From NCBI GenBank assembly GCA_964406445.1, contig CAYORU010000021.1, positions 1 through 59,591 of the forward strand: DNA of 59,591 nt, given 5' to 3'. The translations under genes and the position numbers were made by a program. Positions 27,582 to 36,619 of this stretch are shown here, in pieces. Numbering within the stretch: the first letter of the stretch is position 1; the number at the start of each line of letters is the position of its first letter. The notes beneath the pieces are model-generated. The model had not been told where the DNA came from. It searched no databases and saw only the letters and a list, made by a program, of their open reading frames with translations. This stretch comes from SG8-30 sp964406445 (lineage in GTDB: Bacteria; Pseudomonadota; Gammaproteobacteria; Steroidobacterales; Steroidobacteraceae).

Positions 27582-28187
27582 ATGCCCCGTTTCGCCGACA
27601 TCGTCCTTGCCGACGGCCTCGTGGCGGCAGCCCGCGCCGGGGACGTGGACGCGCTCGGCGCGGTCTACGAGGCCTGCGCGGGGGCCACCTACACGCTGAT
27701 CCGCCGGCTGGTGCGGCGGGAGGCGGTCGCCGAGGACCTGCTGCAGGAAACCTTCGCCGACGTGATCCGCCACATCTCGGGCTGGGAGGGGCGGGCGCCG
27801 CTGCCGATGTGGATCCGCGCGATCGCCGTGAGGCGAAGCCTGATGCACCTGCGCTCGCCCTGGCACCGCAGCCTCGAGTGGCTGGAGTCGACCCCCGGCG
27901 CCGAGCCGGCCGTGCCCGGCCACGAGTCCCGCTGCGGCGACCAGCGTGACCTCGCGCGGGCGCTGGCGACGCTGCCGCCGCTCGCCCGGGCCGTCGTGTG
28001 GCTGCACGACGTCGAGGGTTTCACGCACCAGGAGATCGCCGCGCAGCTGGGCCGCAGCCCGAGTTTCTCGAAGTCACAGCTGTCCCGGGCGCACGCCCGC
28101 CTCAGGGCCGCCCTCGGCGACGAGCCGGCCGCCGGCGCCACGGCGGAGCAGGAGCAAGCACCATGCGAAACCCCCACGACGGGTTGA
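27582..28187 (+). CDS. ECF-type RNA polymerase sigma factor
   Basis: The 201-aa protein has a sigma-70 region 2 (about residues 12-75, with VAEDLLQETFADVIRHI) and a region 4 helix-turn-helix (about 125-180, with FTHQEIAAQLGRSPSFSKSQLSRA). No intact region 1 or 3 is present, as in ECF sigma factors. It overlaps the next gene by 25 bases; that gene encodes a membrane protein that is the likely anti-sigma factor. The target promoters are unknown. Confidence 0.88.
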   Translation: MPRFADIVLADGLVAAARAGDVDALGAVYEACAGATYTLIRRLVRREAVAEDLLQETFADVIRHISGWEGRAPLPMWIRAIAVRRSLMHLRSPWHRSLEWLESTPGAEPAVPGHESRCGDQRDLARALATLPPLARAVVWLHDVEGFTHQEIAAQLGRSPSFSKSQLSRAHARLRAALGDEPAAGATAEQEQAPCETPTTG

Positions 28188-28663
28188 TCGGCGAGCGGCT
28201 GGCCGCGCTGCCGGCCCTCGAGCCGCCCGCCGGGGCCTTCGCCGGCGCGCTCGCGCGGGCCGCCGCCGCGTCGTCGCGCCACCAGCCGGGTCTCGGCTGG
28301 ACGCTGGCAGCCGCCGCCGCGACCGCCGTGCTCGCGATCGCCGTGCTGGTGCGTTCCGCGCCCGGCACGGGCGGCGCGGCCACGTCATCCGCCACCGCGG
28401 CGCCGCCGGCCGAGCTCCTCGCCGAGAGCGCGAGGCTCGAGTCCGAACTCGCCGCGCTGCCCGCGCAGCGCGCCCGCCGCGCGGGCACGGCCTACACGAT
28501 CTCGCTCATCGAGGATCGTCTCGCGCTGGTGGACGACGAACTGTCCGCCCTCGCGCTCGAGCCCGGCGTCGCCGACGTCGCCGAGGGCCTCTGGCGCGAG
28601 CGGGTCGCGCTCATGGACTCGCTGGTGCGCGTCCGCTACGCCGAGGCGCTCACGGACCGCTGA
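28163..28663 (+). CDS. Single-pass membrane protein, probable anti-sigma factor
   Basis: The 166-aa product has a short cytoplasmic N-terminal region (about residues 1-45), one transmembrane helix (about 46-64, WTLAAAAATAVLAIAVLV) and a periplasmic part with a heptad-like helix rich in Leu, Glu and Arg. It has no recognisable HxxxCxxC zinc anti-sigma motif. Its start lies inside the sigma gene, and this coupling is the main reason for the anti-sigma call. The ATG at 28163 replaces a longer upstream frame that is a shadow of the sigma gene. Confidence 0.65.
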   Translation: MRNPHDGLIGERLAALPALEPPAGAFAGALARAAAASSRHQPGLGWTLAAAAATAVLAIAVLVRSAPGTGGAATSSATAAPPAELLAESARLESELAALPAQRARRAGTAYTISLIEDRLALVDDELSALALEPGVADVAEGLWRERVALMDSLVRVRYAEALTDR

Positions 28664-28696
28664 ACACGCCGCGGTTTCGCGGCGAAGGAGACCGAC

Positions 28697-29599
28697 ATGC
28701 AGAGGACGACACTGGCCGCGTTCGCCGCGGCGGCGACGCTGCTCCTGCCGTGGGGGCCCGCCGCCGCGCAGCAGGGCGAGGACACGACCGAGACCGCGCA
28801 GCGGCAGAGGCTCGAGGATGCGCAGCGCCGGCTCGAGGAGGCGGCACGCGAGATCGCCGAGCTGTCGTCGCAGGTCTACGGACCGGCGCTGAAGGACGTC
28901 CTGCGCCTGCGCGCCGGCGCCCCGCGCCGCGCGATGCTCGGCATCAACCTCGGCGGTCCCGAGCCCGGCACCCGCGGCGTGCGCGTGATGAGCGTGAGCC
29001 CGGGCGGGCCCGCCGCGGAGGCGGGCGTGCTCGCCGGCGACCTGATCGTCGCCATCGACGGGGACGCGGTCGAGCAGGGACGGGACCTCAGCGCGCGCAT
29101 GCGCGAAGTGGACCCGGGCCAGAAGGTGACGCTCGGCGTCCGTCGCGACGGCAAGGACCGCGACATCCTGGTGGTCGCGCGCGCGGCGGACCTCGGGCGA
29201 CTCGCGGGCGAGGGTGGTGTCCGGGCGCCGGGCGCGCCGCCGGTGCCGCCCCTGCCCGGGATGCATCACTTCCTGATGGGCGGCTTCGCGGATGCCGAGT
29301 TCGCGACGGTCACGCCGCGGCTCGGCCGCTACTTCGGGACCGATCGCGGCGTGCTCGTGCTGCGGGTGCCGCCCGACGCGGGCGCGGGCCTGGAGGAGGG
29401 CGACGTCATCCTGGAGATCGGCGGCCGTGCGCCGGACGGCGGTGGCCACGCGATGCGCATCCTCCGGTCCTACCAGCCGGGTGAGAAGGTGACGATCAGG
29501 ATCATGCGCGACCGCAAGCCGCGCGACGTGACGATCGAGCTGCCCGACGGACCGGCGCCCGCGGCCGGCCGGGCCCCGCCGCCGCCACCGGGCGGCTGA
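28697..29599 (+). CDS. Exported protein with two PDZ domains
   Basis: The 300-aa protein has a signal peptide (about residues 1-24, ending AAAQQ), a charged Gln/Arg/Glu-rich helix (about 25-70) and two PDZ-like domains. The first contains MLGINLGGPEPGTRGVRV and SPGGPAAEAGVLAGDLIVAIDG; the second contains LEEGDVILEIGGR. A HtrA-type protease domain with a catalytic serine is absent. AAGGAG lies 6 bases before the ATG. It follows the sigma/anti-sigma pair by 33 bases and may sense misfolded envelope proteins for it; this is an inference. Confidence 0.8.
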   Translation: MQRTTLAAFAAAATLLLPWGPAAAQQGEDTTETAQRQRLEDAQRRLEEAAREIAELSSQVYGPALKDVLRLRAGAPRRAMLGINLGGPEPGTRGVRVMSVSPGGPAAEAGVLAGDLIVAIDGDAVEQGRDLSARMREVDPGQKVTLGVRRDGKDRDILVVARAADLGRLAGEGGVRAPGAPPVPPLPGMHHFLMGGFADAEFATVTPRLGRYFGTDRGVLVLRVPPDAGAGLEEGDVILEIGGRAPDGGGHAMRILRSYQPGEKVTIRIMRDRKPRDVTIELPDGPAPAAGRAPPPPPGG

Positions 29600-29615
29600 G
29601 GGGCTGCGGGGCTGT

Positions 29616-29621
29616 GATAAT
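29616..29621 (+). promoter_or_regulatory. Possible -10 of queA (GATAAT)
   Basis: TGTGATAATG carries an extended -10-like hexamer 11 bases before the queA ATG. The distance is too short for a long leader, so initiation would be close to the start codon. Confidence 0.35.
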
Positions 29622-29632
29622 GTCCGCGGCCG

Positions 29633-30682
29633 ATGCGCCGCGCCGATTTCCGCTATGACCTTCCCCCCGAGCTGATCGCCCAGTCGCCGGCCCCCGAGCG
29701 CGGGGCGGGCCGGCTGCTGGCGATCGACGGCGCCGAGGGCACGCTGCGCGACTTGTGGTTCGCCGACCTCCTGGGGCTGCTGGCGCCGGGCGACCTGCTG
29801 GTGTTCAACGACACGCGCGTCGTGCCGGCGAGGCTGCATGGACGCAAGGCGAGCGGCGGCACGGTGGAACTGCTGCTCGAGCGGCTGCTCGGCGGCGCAC
29901 GCTTCCTCGCGCAGGCTCGCGCCAGCAAGCCGTTCCGTCCCGGCACCGAGGTCCTGCTGCCCGCGGGCGCGGTCGCCACCGTCATCGGGCGCCGCGACGA
30001 CATGGTGGAGTTCGAGCTCGACCGCGACCCGGCCGGATTCTTCGAGGAGCACGGCGAGGTGCCGCTGCCCCCCTACATCGAGCGCGCCGCCGGCGCCGAG
30101 GACCGCGACCGCTACCAGACCGTGTACGCGCGCGACCCCGGCTCGGTGGCGGCGCCGACCGCCGGGCTGCACTTCGACCGCGCGATGCTCGAACGGCTCG
30201 CCGCGGCCGGCGTCGGCGCGGCCTGGCTCACGCTGCACGTCGGCGCCGGCACCTTCCAGCCGATGCGCGCGGAGCGTCTCGACGAACACCGCATGCACTT
30301 CGAGCGGGCCGTCGTGCCGGCCGCGGCGGTCGAGGCGATCGCCGCGACGCGCCGTCGCGGCGGCCGCGTCATCGCGGTCGGCACGACGGTGGTCCGCAGC
30401 CTGGAGACGGCGGCCCGCGGCGGCGCGCTGCAGGCCTTCGAGGGCGAGACCGACCTTTTCATCCATCCCGGCTTCCGCTTCCGGGTCGTCGACGCGCTGA
30501 TCACGAACTTCCACCTGCCGGAGTCGACGCTGCTGATGCTGGTCAGCGCCTTCGCCGGCCGCGAGAACGTGCTCGCGGCCTACCGGCACGCCGTCGCCCA
30601 CCGCTACCGGTTCTTCAGCTACGGCGACGCGACCTTCGTCACCCCGCAGCCCGCGGCGCTCGAGCCGCGCCGGCGTCCGTGA
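29633..30682 (+). CDS. queA: S-adenosylmethionine:tRNA ribosyltransferase-isomerase
   Basis: The 349-aa enzyme transfers and isomerises the ribosyl part of SAM onto 7-aminomethyl-deazaguanine in tRNA, making epoxyqueuosine. It starts with the typical FRYDLPPELIAQSPAPERG and contains the LVFNDTRVVPARLHG and APTAGLHF segments. Its stop overlaps the GTG start of tgt (GTGA), so the two queuosine genes are translationally coupled. Confidence 0.96.
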   Translation: MRRADFRYDLPPELIAQSPAPERGAGRLLAIDGAEGTLRDLWFADLLGLLAPGDLLVFNDTRVVPARLHGRKASGGTVELLLERLLGGARFLAQARASKPFRPGTEVLLPAGAVATVIGRRDDMVEFELDRDPAGFFEEHGEVPLPPYIERAAGAEDRDRYQTVYARDPGSVAAPTAGLHFDRAMLERLAAAGVGAAWLTLHVGAGTFQPMRAERLDEHRMHFERAVVPAAAVEAIAATRRRGGRVIAVGTTVVRSLETAARGGALQAFEGETDLFIHPGFRFRVVDALITNFHLPESTLLMLVSAFAGRENVLAAYRHAVAHRYRFFSYGDATFVTPQPAALEPRRRP

Positions 30683-31800
30683 AGTTCACGCTCCTCGCCA
30701 CGGACGGCGCGGCCCGCCGCGGCCGGCTGGAGCTCGCCCGCGGCAGCGTCGAGACGCCGGCCTTCATGCCGGTGGGCACCTACGGCAGCGTCAAGGGGGT
30801 GACCGCCGAGGAGCTCGAGGCCTGCGGCGCCGGGATCATCCTCGGCAACACCTTCCACCTGATGCTGCGGCCCGGCATGGACGTCATCCGGGCGCACGGC
30901 GACCTGCATCGCTTCATGCACTGGCCGCGGCCGATCCTCACCGACTCGGGCGGCTTCCAGGTGTTCAGCCTCGCGGACATGCGCAAGCTGTCGGAGGAGG
31001 GCGTACGCTTCCGCTCGCCGGTCGACGGCGCGAGCGTGATGCTGACGCCGGAGCGCTCGATGGAGGTGCAGCGCACGCTCGACTCGGACGTGGCGATGGT
31101 CTTCGACGAGTGCACGCCGTATCCCGCGACCGAGGCCGAGGCGCGCGCCTCGATGGAACTGTCGCTGCGCTGGTCGGCCCGCAGCCGCGCGGCCTACGAC
31201 GCGCTGCCGGGCCGCGGCACGCTCTTCGGCATCGTGCAGGGCGGCATGCACGCGCCGTTGCGCGCCGCCTCGCTCGAGGGCCTGCAGCGGATCGGCTTCG
31301 AGGGCCTGGCGATCGGCGGGCTGTCGGTCGGCGAGCCGGAGGAGGAGCGCCACCGCGTGCTCGAGAACCTCGTGCCGCGGATGCCGGCCGGCAAGCCGCG
31401 CTACCTGATGGGCGTGGGACGGCCCGAGGACCTGGTCGAGGCGGTGCACCGGGGCGTCGACATGTTCGACTGCGTCATCCCGACCCGGCACGCGCGCAAC
31501 GGCCACCTGTTCACGGCCGAGGGCGTGGTGAACATCCGCAATGCTCGCCACGCGGCCGACACCGGCCCGGTCGAGGAGGGCTGCGGCTGCTACACCTGCC
31601 GTCACTTCAGCCGCGCCTACCTGCGCCACCTCGACAAGTGCGGCGAGATGCTCGGGCCCCGCCTGGCCACGCTGCACAACCTGCACCACTACCTCGACCT
31701 CATGCGCCGGATGCGCGAGGCCATCGCCGCGGGGCGTTTCGCGGCATTCCGCCGGGATTTCCACGCCCGGCGGCAAGCGGGTCCGGAGGCTGTGGCATAA
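30679..31800 (+). CDS. tgt: tRNA-guanine transglycosylase
   Basis: Tgt exchanges guanine 34 for the queuosine precursor preQ1 in tRNAs with GUN anticodons. The 373-aa protein has ILTDSGGFQVFSL, the catalytic DMFDCVIPTRHARNG segment and the zinc ligands CGCYTC plus a later histidine (TLHNLHHY). The GTG at 30679 overlaps the queA stop and gives the expected N-terminus MKFTLLATDG. The frame that continues upstream of it is an artefact of overlap with queA. Confidence 0.96.
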   Translation: MKFTLLATDGAARRGRLELARGSVETPAFMPVGTYGSVKGVTAEELEACGAGIILGNTFHLMLRPGMDVIRAHGDLHRFMHWPRPILTDSGGFQVFSLADMRKLSEEGVRFRSPVDGASVMLTPERSMEVQRTLDSDVAMVFDECTPYPATEAEARASMELSLRWSARSRAAYDALPGRGTLFGIVQGGMHAPLRAASLEGLQRIGFEGLAIGGLSVGEPEEERHRVLENLVPRMPAGKPRYLMGVGRPEDLVEAVHRGVDMFDCVIPTRHARNGHLFTAEGVVNIRNARHAADTGPVEEGCGCYTCRHFSRAYLRHLDKCGEMLGPRLATLHNLHHYLDLMRRMREAIAAGRFAAFRRDFHARRQAGPEAVA

Positions 31801-31801
31801 T
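31796..31801 (+). promoter_or_regulatory. Possible -10 of yajC-secDF (CATAAT)
   Basis: TGTGGCATAAT followed by CGCGGGC overlaps the tgt stop codon, 52 bases before yajC. It looks like an extended -10; no -35 is clear. Confidence 0.4.
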
Positions 31802-31853
31802 CGCGGGCTGGATTGCACCCACGGGCCCTCCCGGCCCCAGCATCGAGGACGCT

Positions 31854-32183
31854 ATGGACCTGATCATCCCTGCCGCCTGGGCCCAGCAGGCGGGAGCGAC
31901 CGGCGGCAGCGCCTGGCTGCAGCTGCTCCCGCTCGTGCTCATCTTCGTGGTGTTCTACTTCCTGCTGATCCGGCCGCAGACCAAGCGCGCCAAGGAGCAC
32001 CGCGAAATGGTCGCCAAGCTCCAGTCGGGCGACGAGGTGGTCACGACCGGCGGCGTGCTGGGCCGGATCGCCGCCGTCGGCGACAACTTCGTCACCGTCG
32101 AGGTGGCGGAGGGCGTGGCGATCAAGGTCCAGAAGTTCCAGGTCGCCCAGCTGATGCCCAAGGGGACGATCAAGGGCGATTGA
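31854..32183 (+). CDS. yajC: Preprotein translocase subunit YajC
   Basis: The 109-aa inner-membrane protein has one transmembrane helix (about residues 22-40, LQLLPLVLIFVVFYFLLI) followed by RPQTKRAKEHR and the conserved GDEVVTTGGVLGRI segment. It is an accessory of SecDF. GAGGA lies before the ATG at 31854. It lies between tgt and secD, as in E. coli. Confidence 0.96.
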   Translation: MDLIIPAAWAQQAGATGGSAWLQLLPLVLIFVVFYFLLIRPQTKRAKEHREMVAKLQSGDEVVTTGGVLGRIAAVGDNFVTVEVAEGVAIKVQKFQVAQLMPKGTIKGD

Positions 32184-32221
32184 CCTAGCCGACTCGGCCG
32201 ACCGGCCCCGGGATTCCTCCG

Positions 32222-34069
32222 ATGCATGCATATCCCCTGTGGAAGAGCATAACCGTGCTCGCGGTCCTGCTGGCGTCCCTCGTGCTGGCGCTGCCGAACG
32301 TGTTCGGCGAGTCGGCCGCGCTGCAGCTGTCGCGCCGAGACCGCGCCGCCGTCACCGAGGAGTCGCTCGCGGAGCTGACCCGCCTGCTGCAGGGCGAGAA
32401 GATCGCCTACGACGCCGCCTACCGCGAGGATGGCGGCCGGGCGATGATCCGCTTCGCCGACGTCGAGCAGCAGGTCAAGGCGCGCGACGCGATCAAGCAG
32501 TCCTTCGAGGGCGAGTACGCGATCGCGACCACCTTCGCCTCCCGCGCGCCGCGCTGGCTCGTCGCGCTCGGGCTGAAGCCCATGAGCCTCGGCCTCGACC
32601 TGCGCGGCGGCATGTACCTGGTCTACGAGGTGGACGTGCAGGGTGCGGTCGCCCAGCTGACCCAGGTGATGGAGCGCGACCTGCGCAAGGTGCTGCGAGA
32701 GGCGGACGTCCCCTACTCGCAGCTCGACGCCACCGCGCGCGGCGTGCGCGTGGGACTGCGTGATCCCGGGCAATCGAAGGCCGCGATCGCGGCGATCCAG
32801 AAGCACGACCCGCAGCTCGCGGTCCGCGAAGGACCGGCGCCCGGCGACGTGGTCGCAGAGCTGACCGACGACCAGATCCGCCAGCGCCAGGACTTCGCGA
32901 TCCAGCAGAACATCACCGCGCTCAACAACCGCGTCAACGCGCTCGGCGTGGCCGAGCCGGTGATCCAGCGCCAGGGGCTCAACCGCATCGCCGTGCAGCT
33001 GCCCGGCATCCAGGACGCGGCCGAGGTCGTGCGGGTCCTCGGCAAGGTGGCCACGCTCGAGTTCCGCCTCGTCGACCAGGCCAACAGCCCGCTCGAGGCG
33101 CGGCGCACCGGCCGGGCGCCGCTCGGCACGCGCCTCTACGAGGACCGCCAGGGCAACCCGGTGCTGCTCAAGCGCGACGTGATCGCGACCGGCGAGCAGC
33201 TGATCGACGCCTCGTCCAACGTCGCCCAGGGCGAGCCCGCGGTGGACGTCGTGCTCGACGCCCGCGGCGGCGAGGAGATGCTGCGCACGACCCGCGAGAA
33301 CCTCGGCAAGCCGATGGCGGTGGTGTTCATAGAGCGCGAGCGCGAGCTCGTGGAGCGCGACGGCCGCAAGGTGGTGCTGGATCGCTCGAAGGAGGAGGTC
33401 ATCAGCGTCGCGACCATCCGCGGCGTGTTCTCGAACCGCTTCCAGATCACCGGGCTGACGGTAGGCGAGGGCCAGGAGCTCGCCAAGCTGCTCCGCGCCG
33501 GCGCGCTGGCCGCGCCGCTGTACATCGTCGAGCAGCGCCTGATCGGCCCGAGCCTCGGCCGGGACAACATCCAGCGCGGCTACACCGCGCTCATCATGGG
33601 TTGCGTCCTGCTGTTCACGTTCATGATCGTCTACTACCGGGTGTTCGGCCTGCTCGGCAACGTCGTGCTGGTCGGCAACGTGATCGTGCTGACCGCGCTG
33701 ATGTCCTTCCTGGGCGCCGCGCTGACGCTGCCGGGCATCGCCGGCATCGTCCTCACCGTCGGCATGGCGGTCGACGCGAGCGTGCTGATCTTCGAGCGCA
33801 TCCGCGAGGAGATCAGGAAGGGCAACACGCCGCTGGCCTCCATCCACGCCGGCTTCGACAAGGCGCTGTCGGCGATCGTCGACGCCAACCTGACCACGCT
33901 GATCGCCGCCGTGATGCTGTTCGCCTTCGGCACCGGGCCGATCCGCGGCTTCGCGGTGACGCTCGCGCTCGGCATCCTGACGACGCTGTTCACGGCCCTC
34001 ATGGGCTGCCGCGCGCTCGTCCAGCTGGTCTATGGCCGCCGCCGCCGCGTCGAGCGGCTGTCGATCTGA
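32222..34069 (+). CDS. secD: Protein translocase subunit SecD
   Basis: SecD with SecF uses the proton gradient to complete export through SecYEG. The 615-aa protein has an N-terminal transmembrane helix, a large periplasmic P1 domain with the LGLDLRGGMYLVYEVD motif, and five C-terminal helices with the SecD/RND signature (TVGMAVDASVLIFERIREE). It is 38 bases after yajC and 9 bases before secF. Confidence 0.97.
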   Translation: MHAYPLWKSITVLAVLLASLVLALPNVFGESAALQLSRRDRAAVTEESLAELTRLLQGEKIAYDAAYREDGGRAMIRFADVEQQVKARDAIKQSFEGEYAIATTFASRAPRWLVALGLKPMSLGLDLRGGMYLVYEVDVQGAVAQLTQVMERDLRKVLREADVPYSQLDATARGVRVGLRDPGQSKAAIAAIQKHDPQLAVREGPAPGDVVAELTDDQIRQRQDFAIQQNITALNNRVNALGVAEPVIQRQGLNRIAVQLPGIQDAAEVVRVLGKVATLEFRLVDQANSPLEARRTGRAPLGTRLYEDRQGNPVLLKRDVIATGEQLIDASSNVAQGEPAVDVVLDARGGEEMLRTTRENLGKPMAVVFIERERELVERDGRKVVLDRSKEEVISVATIRGVFSNRFQITGLTVGEGQELAKLLRAGALAAPLYIVEQRLIGPSLGRDNIQRGYTALIMGCVLLFTFMIVYYRVFGLLGNVVLVGNVIVLTALMSFLGAALTLPGIAGIVLTVGMAVDASVLIFERIREEIRKGNTPLASIHAGFDKALSAIVDANLTTLIAAVMLFAFGTGPIRGFAVTLALGILTTLFTALMGCRALVQLVYGRRRRVERLSI

Positions 34070-34078
34070 GGGCATCGC

Positions 34079-35011
34079 ATGGAGTTCTTCCGCAAGCAGA
34101 CCCAGATCCGCTTTATGGAGCGGCGCAGGATCTGGTACGCCATCTCGGGCAGCATCGTCGTCGCGACGGCCCTGCTGGTCGCGTTCCGCGGCCTCAACCT
34201 CGGCGTGGACTTCACCGGCGGCATCGTCATCGAGGCGGCTTTCCCTGAGGCCGCGGACATCGAGGCGACGCGCGCCGCGCTCGGCGCCGCGGGCATCGAG
34301 GGCGTCCAGGTGCAGGGCTTCGGGACCGCCAGGGACATCCTCGTCAGGCTGCCGCCCGCCGGCAGCGACGGCACCCAGGCGGCGACCGAGCGGGCCACCG
34401 AGGCGCTGCTCGCCTTCGAGCCCGGCGTCGAGATCCTGCGTACCGAGGCGGTCGGCCCGCAGGTGGGCAAGGAGCTGGCCGAGAAGGGCGCCACGGCGCT
34501 GCTGATGGCGCTGTTGTTCATCGGCCTGTACGTCGTGATGCGCTTCCAGTGGAAGCTGTCGCTCGGCGCGCTGGCCGCGACCATGCACGACCCGATCCTG
34601 ATCATCGGCTTCTTCGCGCTCACCCAGATGACCTTCGACCTGTCGGCGCTCGCCGCGACGCTGGCGGTGATCGGCTACTCGGTCAACGATACGGTGGTGG
34701 TCTTCGACCGGGTGCGCGAGCGCATGGTCCAGATGCGCAAGGCGACGCCGATGGAGATCATGAACGTCGCGATCAACGAGACGCTGTCGCGCACGATCAT
34801 GACCGCCGTCACCACGCTGCTCGTGGTGGTGAGCCTCTTGATCTTCGGCGGCGAGGCGCTGCGCTCGTTCTCGGCCGCACTCACGCTCGGGATCGTCATC
34901 GGCATCTACTCGACGATCTACGTCGCCGGTGCGGTGGCGCTCGACCTCGGCCTGTCGCAGCGCGACCTGATGCCGATCGAGAAGAAGCAGGAGGCGGACG
35001 GCCTGCCGTAG
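34079..35011 (+). CDS. secF: Protein translocase subunit SecF
   Basis: The 310-aa protein has the SecF layout: an N-terminal helix, the LNLGVDFTGGIVIE motif, a short periplasmic domain and five further helices with YSVNDTVVVFDRVRE. It follows secD in the same operon. Its end is convergent with suhB across 16 bases. Confidence 0.97.
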   Translation: MEFFRKQTQIRFMERRRIWYAISGSIVVATALLVAFRGLNLGVDFTGGIVIEAAFPEAADIEATRAALGAAGIEGVQVQGFGTARDILVRLPPAGSDGTQAATERATEALLAFEPGVEILRTEAVGPQVGKELAEKGATALLMALLFIGLYVVMRFQWKLSLGALAATMHDPILIIGFFALTQMTFDLSALAATLAVIGYSVNDTVVVFDRVRERMVQMRKATPMEIMNVAINETLSRTIMTAVTTLLVVVSLLIFGGEALRSFSAALTLGIVIGIYSTIYVAGAVALDLGLSQRDLMPIEKKQEADGLP

Positions 35012-35027
35012 GCCGCCCGTGGCCGGC

Positions 35028-35825
35028 TCAGCCGGCGAGGTCGGGCGGGACGTGCGGCCGGAACGCCTCGAGCAGCGCGGCGTAGACCTTGGGCGTGCCG
35101 GCGACGATGTGCCCCTGCTGCCGGTAGTCGCCGCCCGTGAAGGTGCCGACGCGGCCGCCGGCCTCGGTGATCAGCAGGGTGCCGGCGGCGGTGTCCCAGG
35201 GCGACAGCCCGATCTCGAAGAACCCGTCCAGCCGGCCGGCCGCGACGTAGGCGAGGTCGAGGGCGGCCGAGCCGGGCCGGCGCAGCCCGGCCGTCTCCTG
35301 CATCACGATCTCGAGCATCGAAAGGTAGGGCTTGATGTGCTGCAGGTTCGCGCGGTACGGGAAGCCCGTGCCGATCAGCGCGCCATCCAGCGTGCGCTGC
35401 TTGGAGACCCGGATGCGCCGGCCCTCGAGCTGGGCGCCCGCGCCGCGGGTGGCCGTGAACAGCTCGCTGCGGCAGGGGTCGAAGACCACGGCGACCTCGA
35501 GCCGGCCGCGCGCCTCCGCGGCGATCGACACGCAGAACTGCGGGAAGCCGTGGATGAAGTTGGTGGTGCCGTCGAGCGGGTCGACGATCCAGATCACTTC
35601 GTCCCCGCCGAAGCGCCCGCCTTCCTCGGCGAGGAAGCCGTGCTGCGGATAGGCTTTGCGGACCACGGCGACGATCTCGGCCTCGGCCGCGCGATCCACT
35701 TCGGTGACGAAGTCGTTGCGGCCCTTCTCCGTGACCTCGAGGTCGCCGGCCCTGGGAAGGCTTCGGATGACGACTTCGCCGGCGCGGCGCGCGGCGCGCA
35801 CCGCGATTGTGAGGAGTGGATGCAT
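35028..35825 (-). CDS. suhB: Inositol-1-monophosphatase SuhB
   Basis: The 265-aa Mg-dependent phosphatase has the metal-binding glutamate in FLAEEGG, WIVDPLDGTTNFIHGFP and the C-terminal SPWDTAAGTLLITEAGG. In E. coli SuhB also joins rRNA antitermination complexes; nothing in the sequence excludes that. It is divergent from trmJ, as in related genomes. Confidence 0.95.
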   Translation of the reverse strand: MHPLLTIAVRAARRAGEVVIRSLPRAGDLEVTEKGRNDFVTEVDRAAEAEIVAVVRKAYPQHGFLAEEGGRFGGDEVIWIVDPLDGTTNFIHGFPQFCVSIAAEARGRLEVAVVFDPCRSELFTATRGAGAQLEGRRIRVSKQRTLDGALIGTGFPYRANLQHIKPYLSMLEIVMQETAGLRRPGSAALDLAYVAAGRLDGFFEIGLSPWDTAAGTLLITEAGGRVGTFTGGDYRQQGHIVAGTPKVYAALLEAFRPHVPPDLAG

Positions 35826-35859
35826 GGAGAATCCCGCCGACAGGGCGCCTGCGAAATCC

Positions 35860-35865
35860 TAGAAT
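35860..35865 (+). promoter_or_regulatory. Possible -10 of trmJ (TAGAAT)
   Basis: TAGAAT lies 28 bases before the trmJ start in the suhB/trmJ divergent gap. The -35 is not clear. Confidence 0.35.
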
Positions 35866-35893
35866 AACAGCATCCCCCACTCGCCGTCCCGCC

Positions 35894-36619
35894 ATGCCCG
35901 CCGTCCGCATCGTGCTCGTCGACACCAGCCATCCCGGCAACATCGGGGCCGCGGCGCGCGCCATGAAGAACATGGCGCTCGACGAGCTGGTGCTGGTGCG
36001 GCCGAGGGAGTTTCCGAGCGCCGAGGCCACCGCGCGGGCCTCGGGCGCCGACGACCTGCTCGCGCGGGCGCGCGTGGCGGCCAGCATCGCGGAGGCGATC
36101 GCCGGCTGCGGGCTGGTCGTCGGCTCGAGCGCGCGGCCGCGCAGCGCCCACTGGCGGGTCCTCGACCCGCGTGCCGCGGCGGCGGAGCTGGCCGCGGCCG
36201 CGGCCGAACGGCCCGCCGCCGTCCTGTTCGGCAACGAGCGCAACGGGCTGTCGAACGACGACCTCGCCGCCTGCCACGGACTCGTCAACATCCCGGCCAA
36301 CCCGGCCTACGAGTCGCTGAACCTCGCGCAGGCGGTGCAGATCGTCTGCTACGAGCTCAGGATGGCGCAGGCGCCGGCGATCCGCCGGCTCGCGCCGGAG
36401 GCGCCGCCCGCCGCCGCGGAGGATCTCGGCAGGCTGCGCGAGCACCTGGCGCGCGCGCTCGTCGGGCTCGGCTTCCCCGAGCAGCCGAGCGCGGCGCAGA
36501 TCGAGGCGCGGCTCATGCGCCTGCTGCTGCGCGCGGTCCCCGACGAGAAGGAGGTGCAGATCCTGCGCGGGGTGCTCACCGCCGTGGAGCAGTCGCTCGA
36601 GCGGGGATCCCGGCCTTGA
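35894..36619 (+). CDS. trmJ: tRNA (cytidine/uridine-2'-O-)-methyltransferase TrmJ
   Basis: The 241-aa SPOUT methyltransferase modifies position 32 of tRNAs. It has VDTSHPGNIGAAARAMKNM near the N-terminus, VLFGNERNGLSNDD and the knot motif NPAYESLNLAQAVQIVCYEL. The ATG at 35894 is chosen; the open frame upstream of it crosses suhB. Its stop overlaps the TTG start of the desulfurase gene (TTGA), which places it at the head of the iron-sulfur genes, as in E. coli, where iscR follows. iscR is missing here. Confidence 0.95.
   Translation: MPAVRIVLVDTSHPGNIGAAARAMKNMALDELVLVRPREFPSAEATARASGADDLLARARVAASIAEAIAGCGLVVGSSARPRSAHWRVLDPRAAAAELAAAAAERPAAVLFGNERNGLSNDDLAACHGLVNIPANPAYESLNLAQAVQIVCYELRMAQAPAIRRLAPEAPPAAAEDLGRLREHLARALVGLGFPEQPSAAQIEARLMRLLLRAVPDEKEVQILRGVLTAVEQSLERGSRP

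Noticed and set aside
27582..28187. Possible island inserted at tRNA-Leu
   Set aside because: No integrase or repeat of the tRNA end follows, and GC content and codon use match the chromosome.
31955..34588. Long open frame antisense to yajC, secD and secF
   Set aside because: It crosses three well-defined genes and is a composition artefact.
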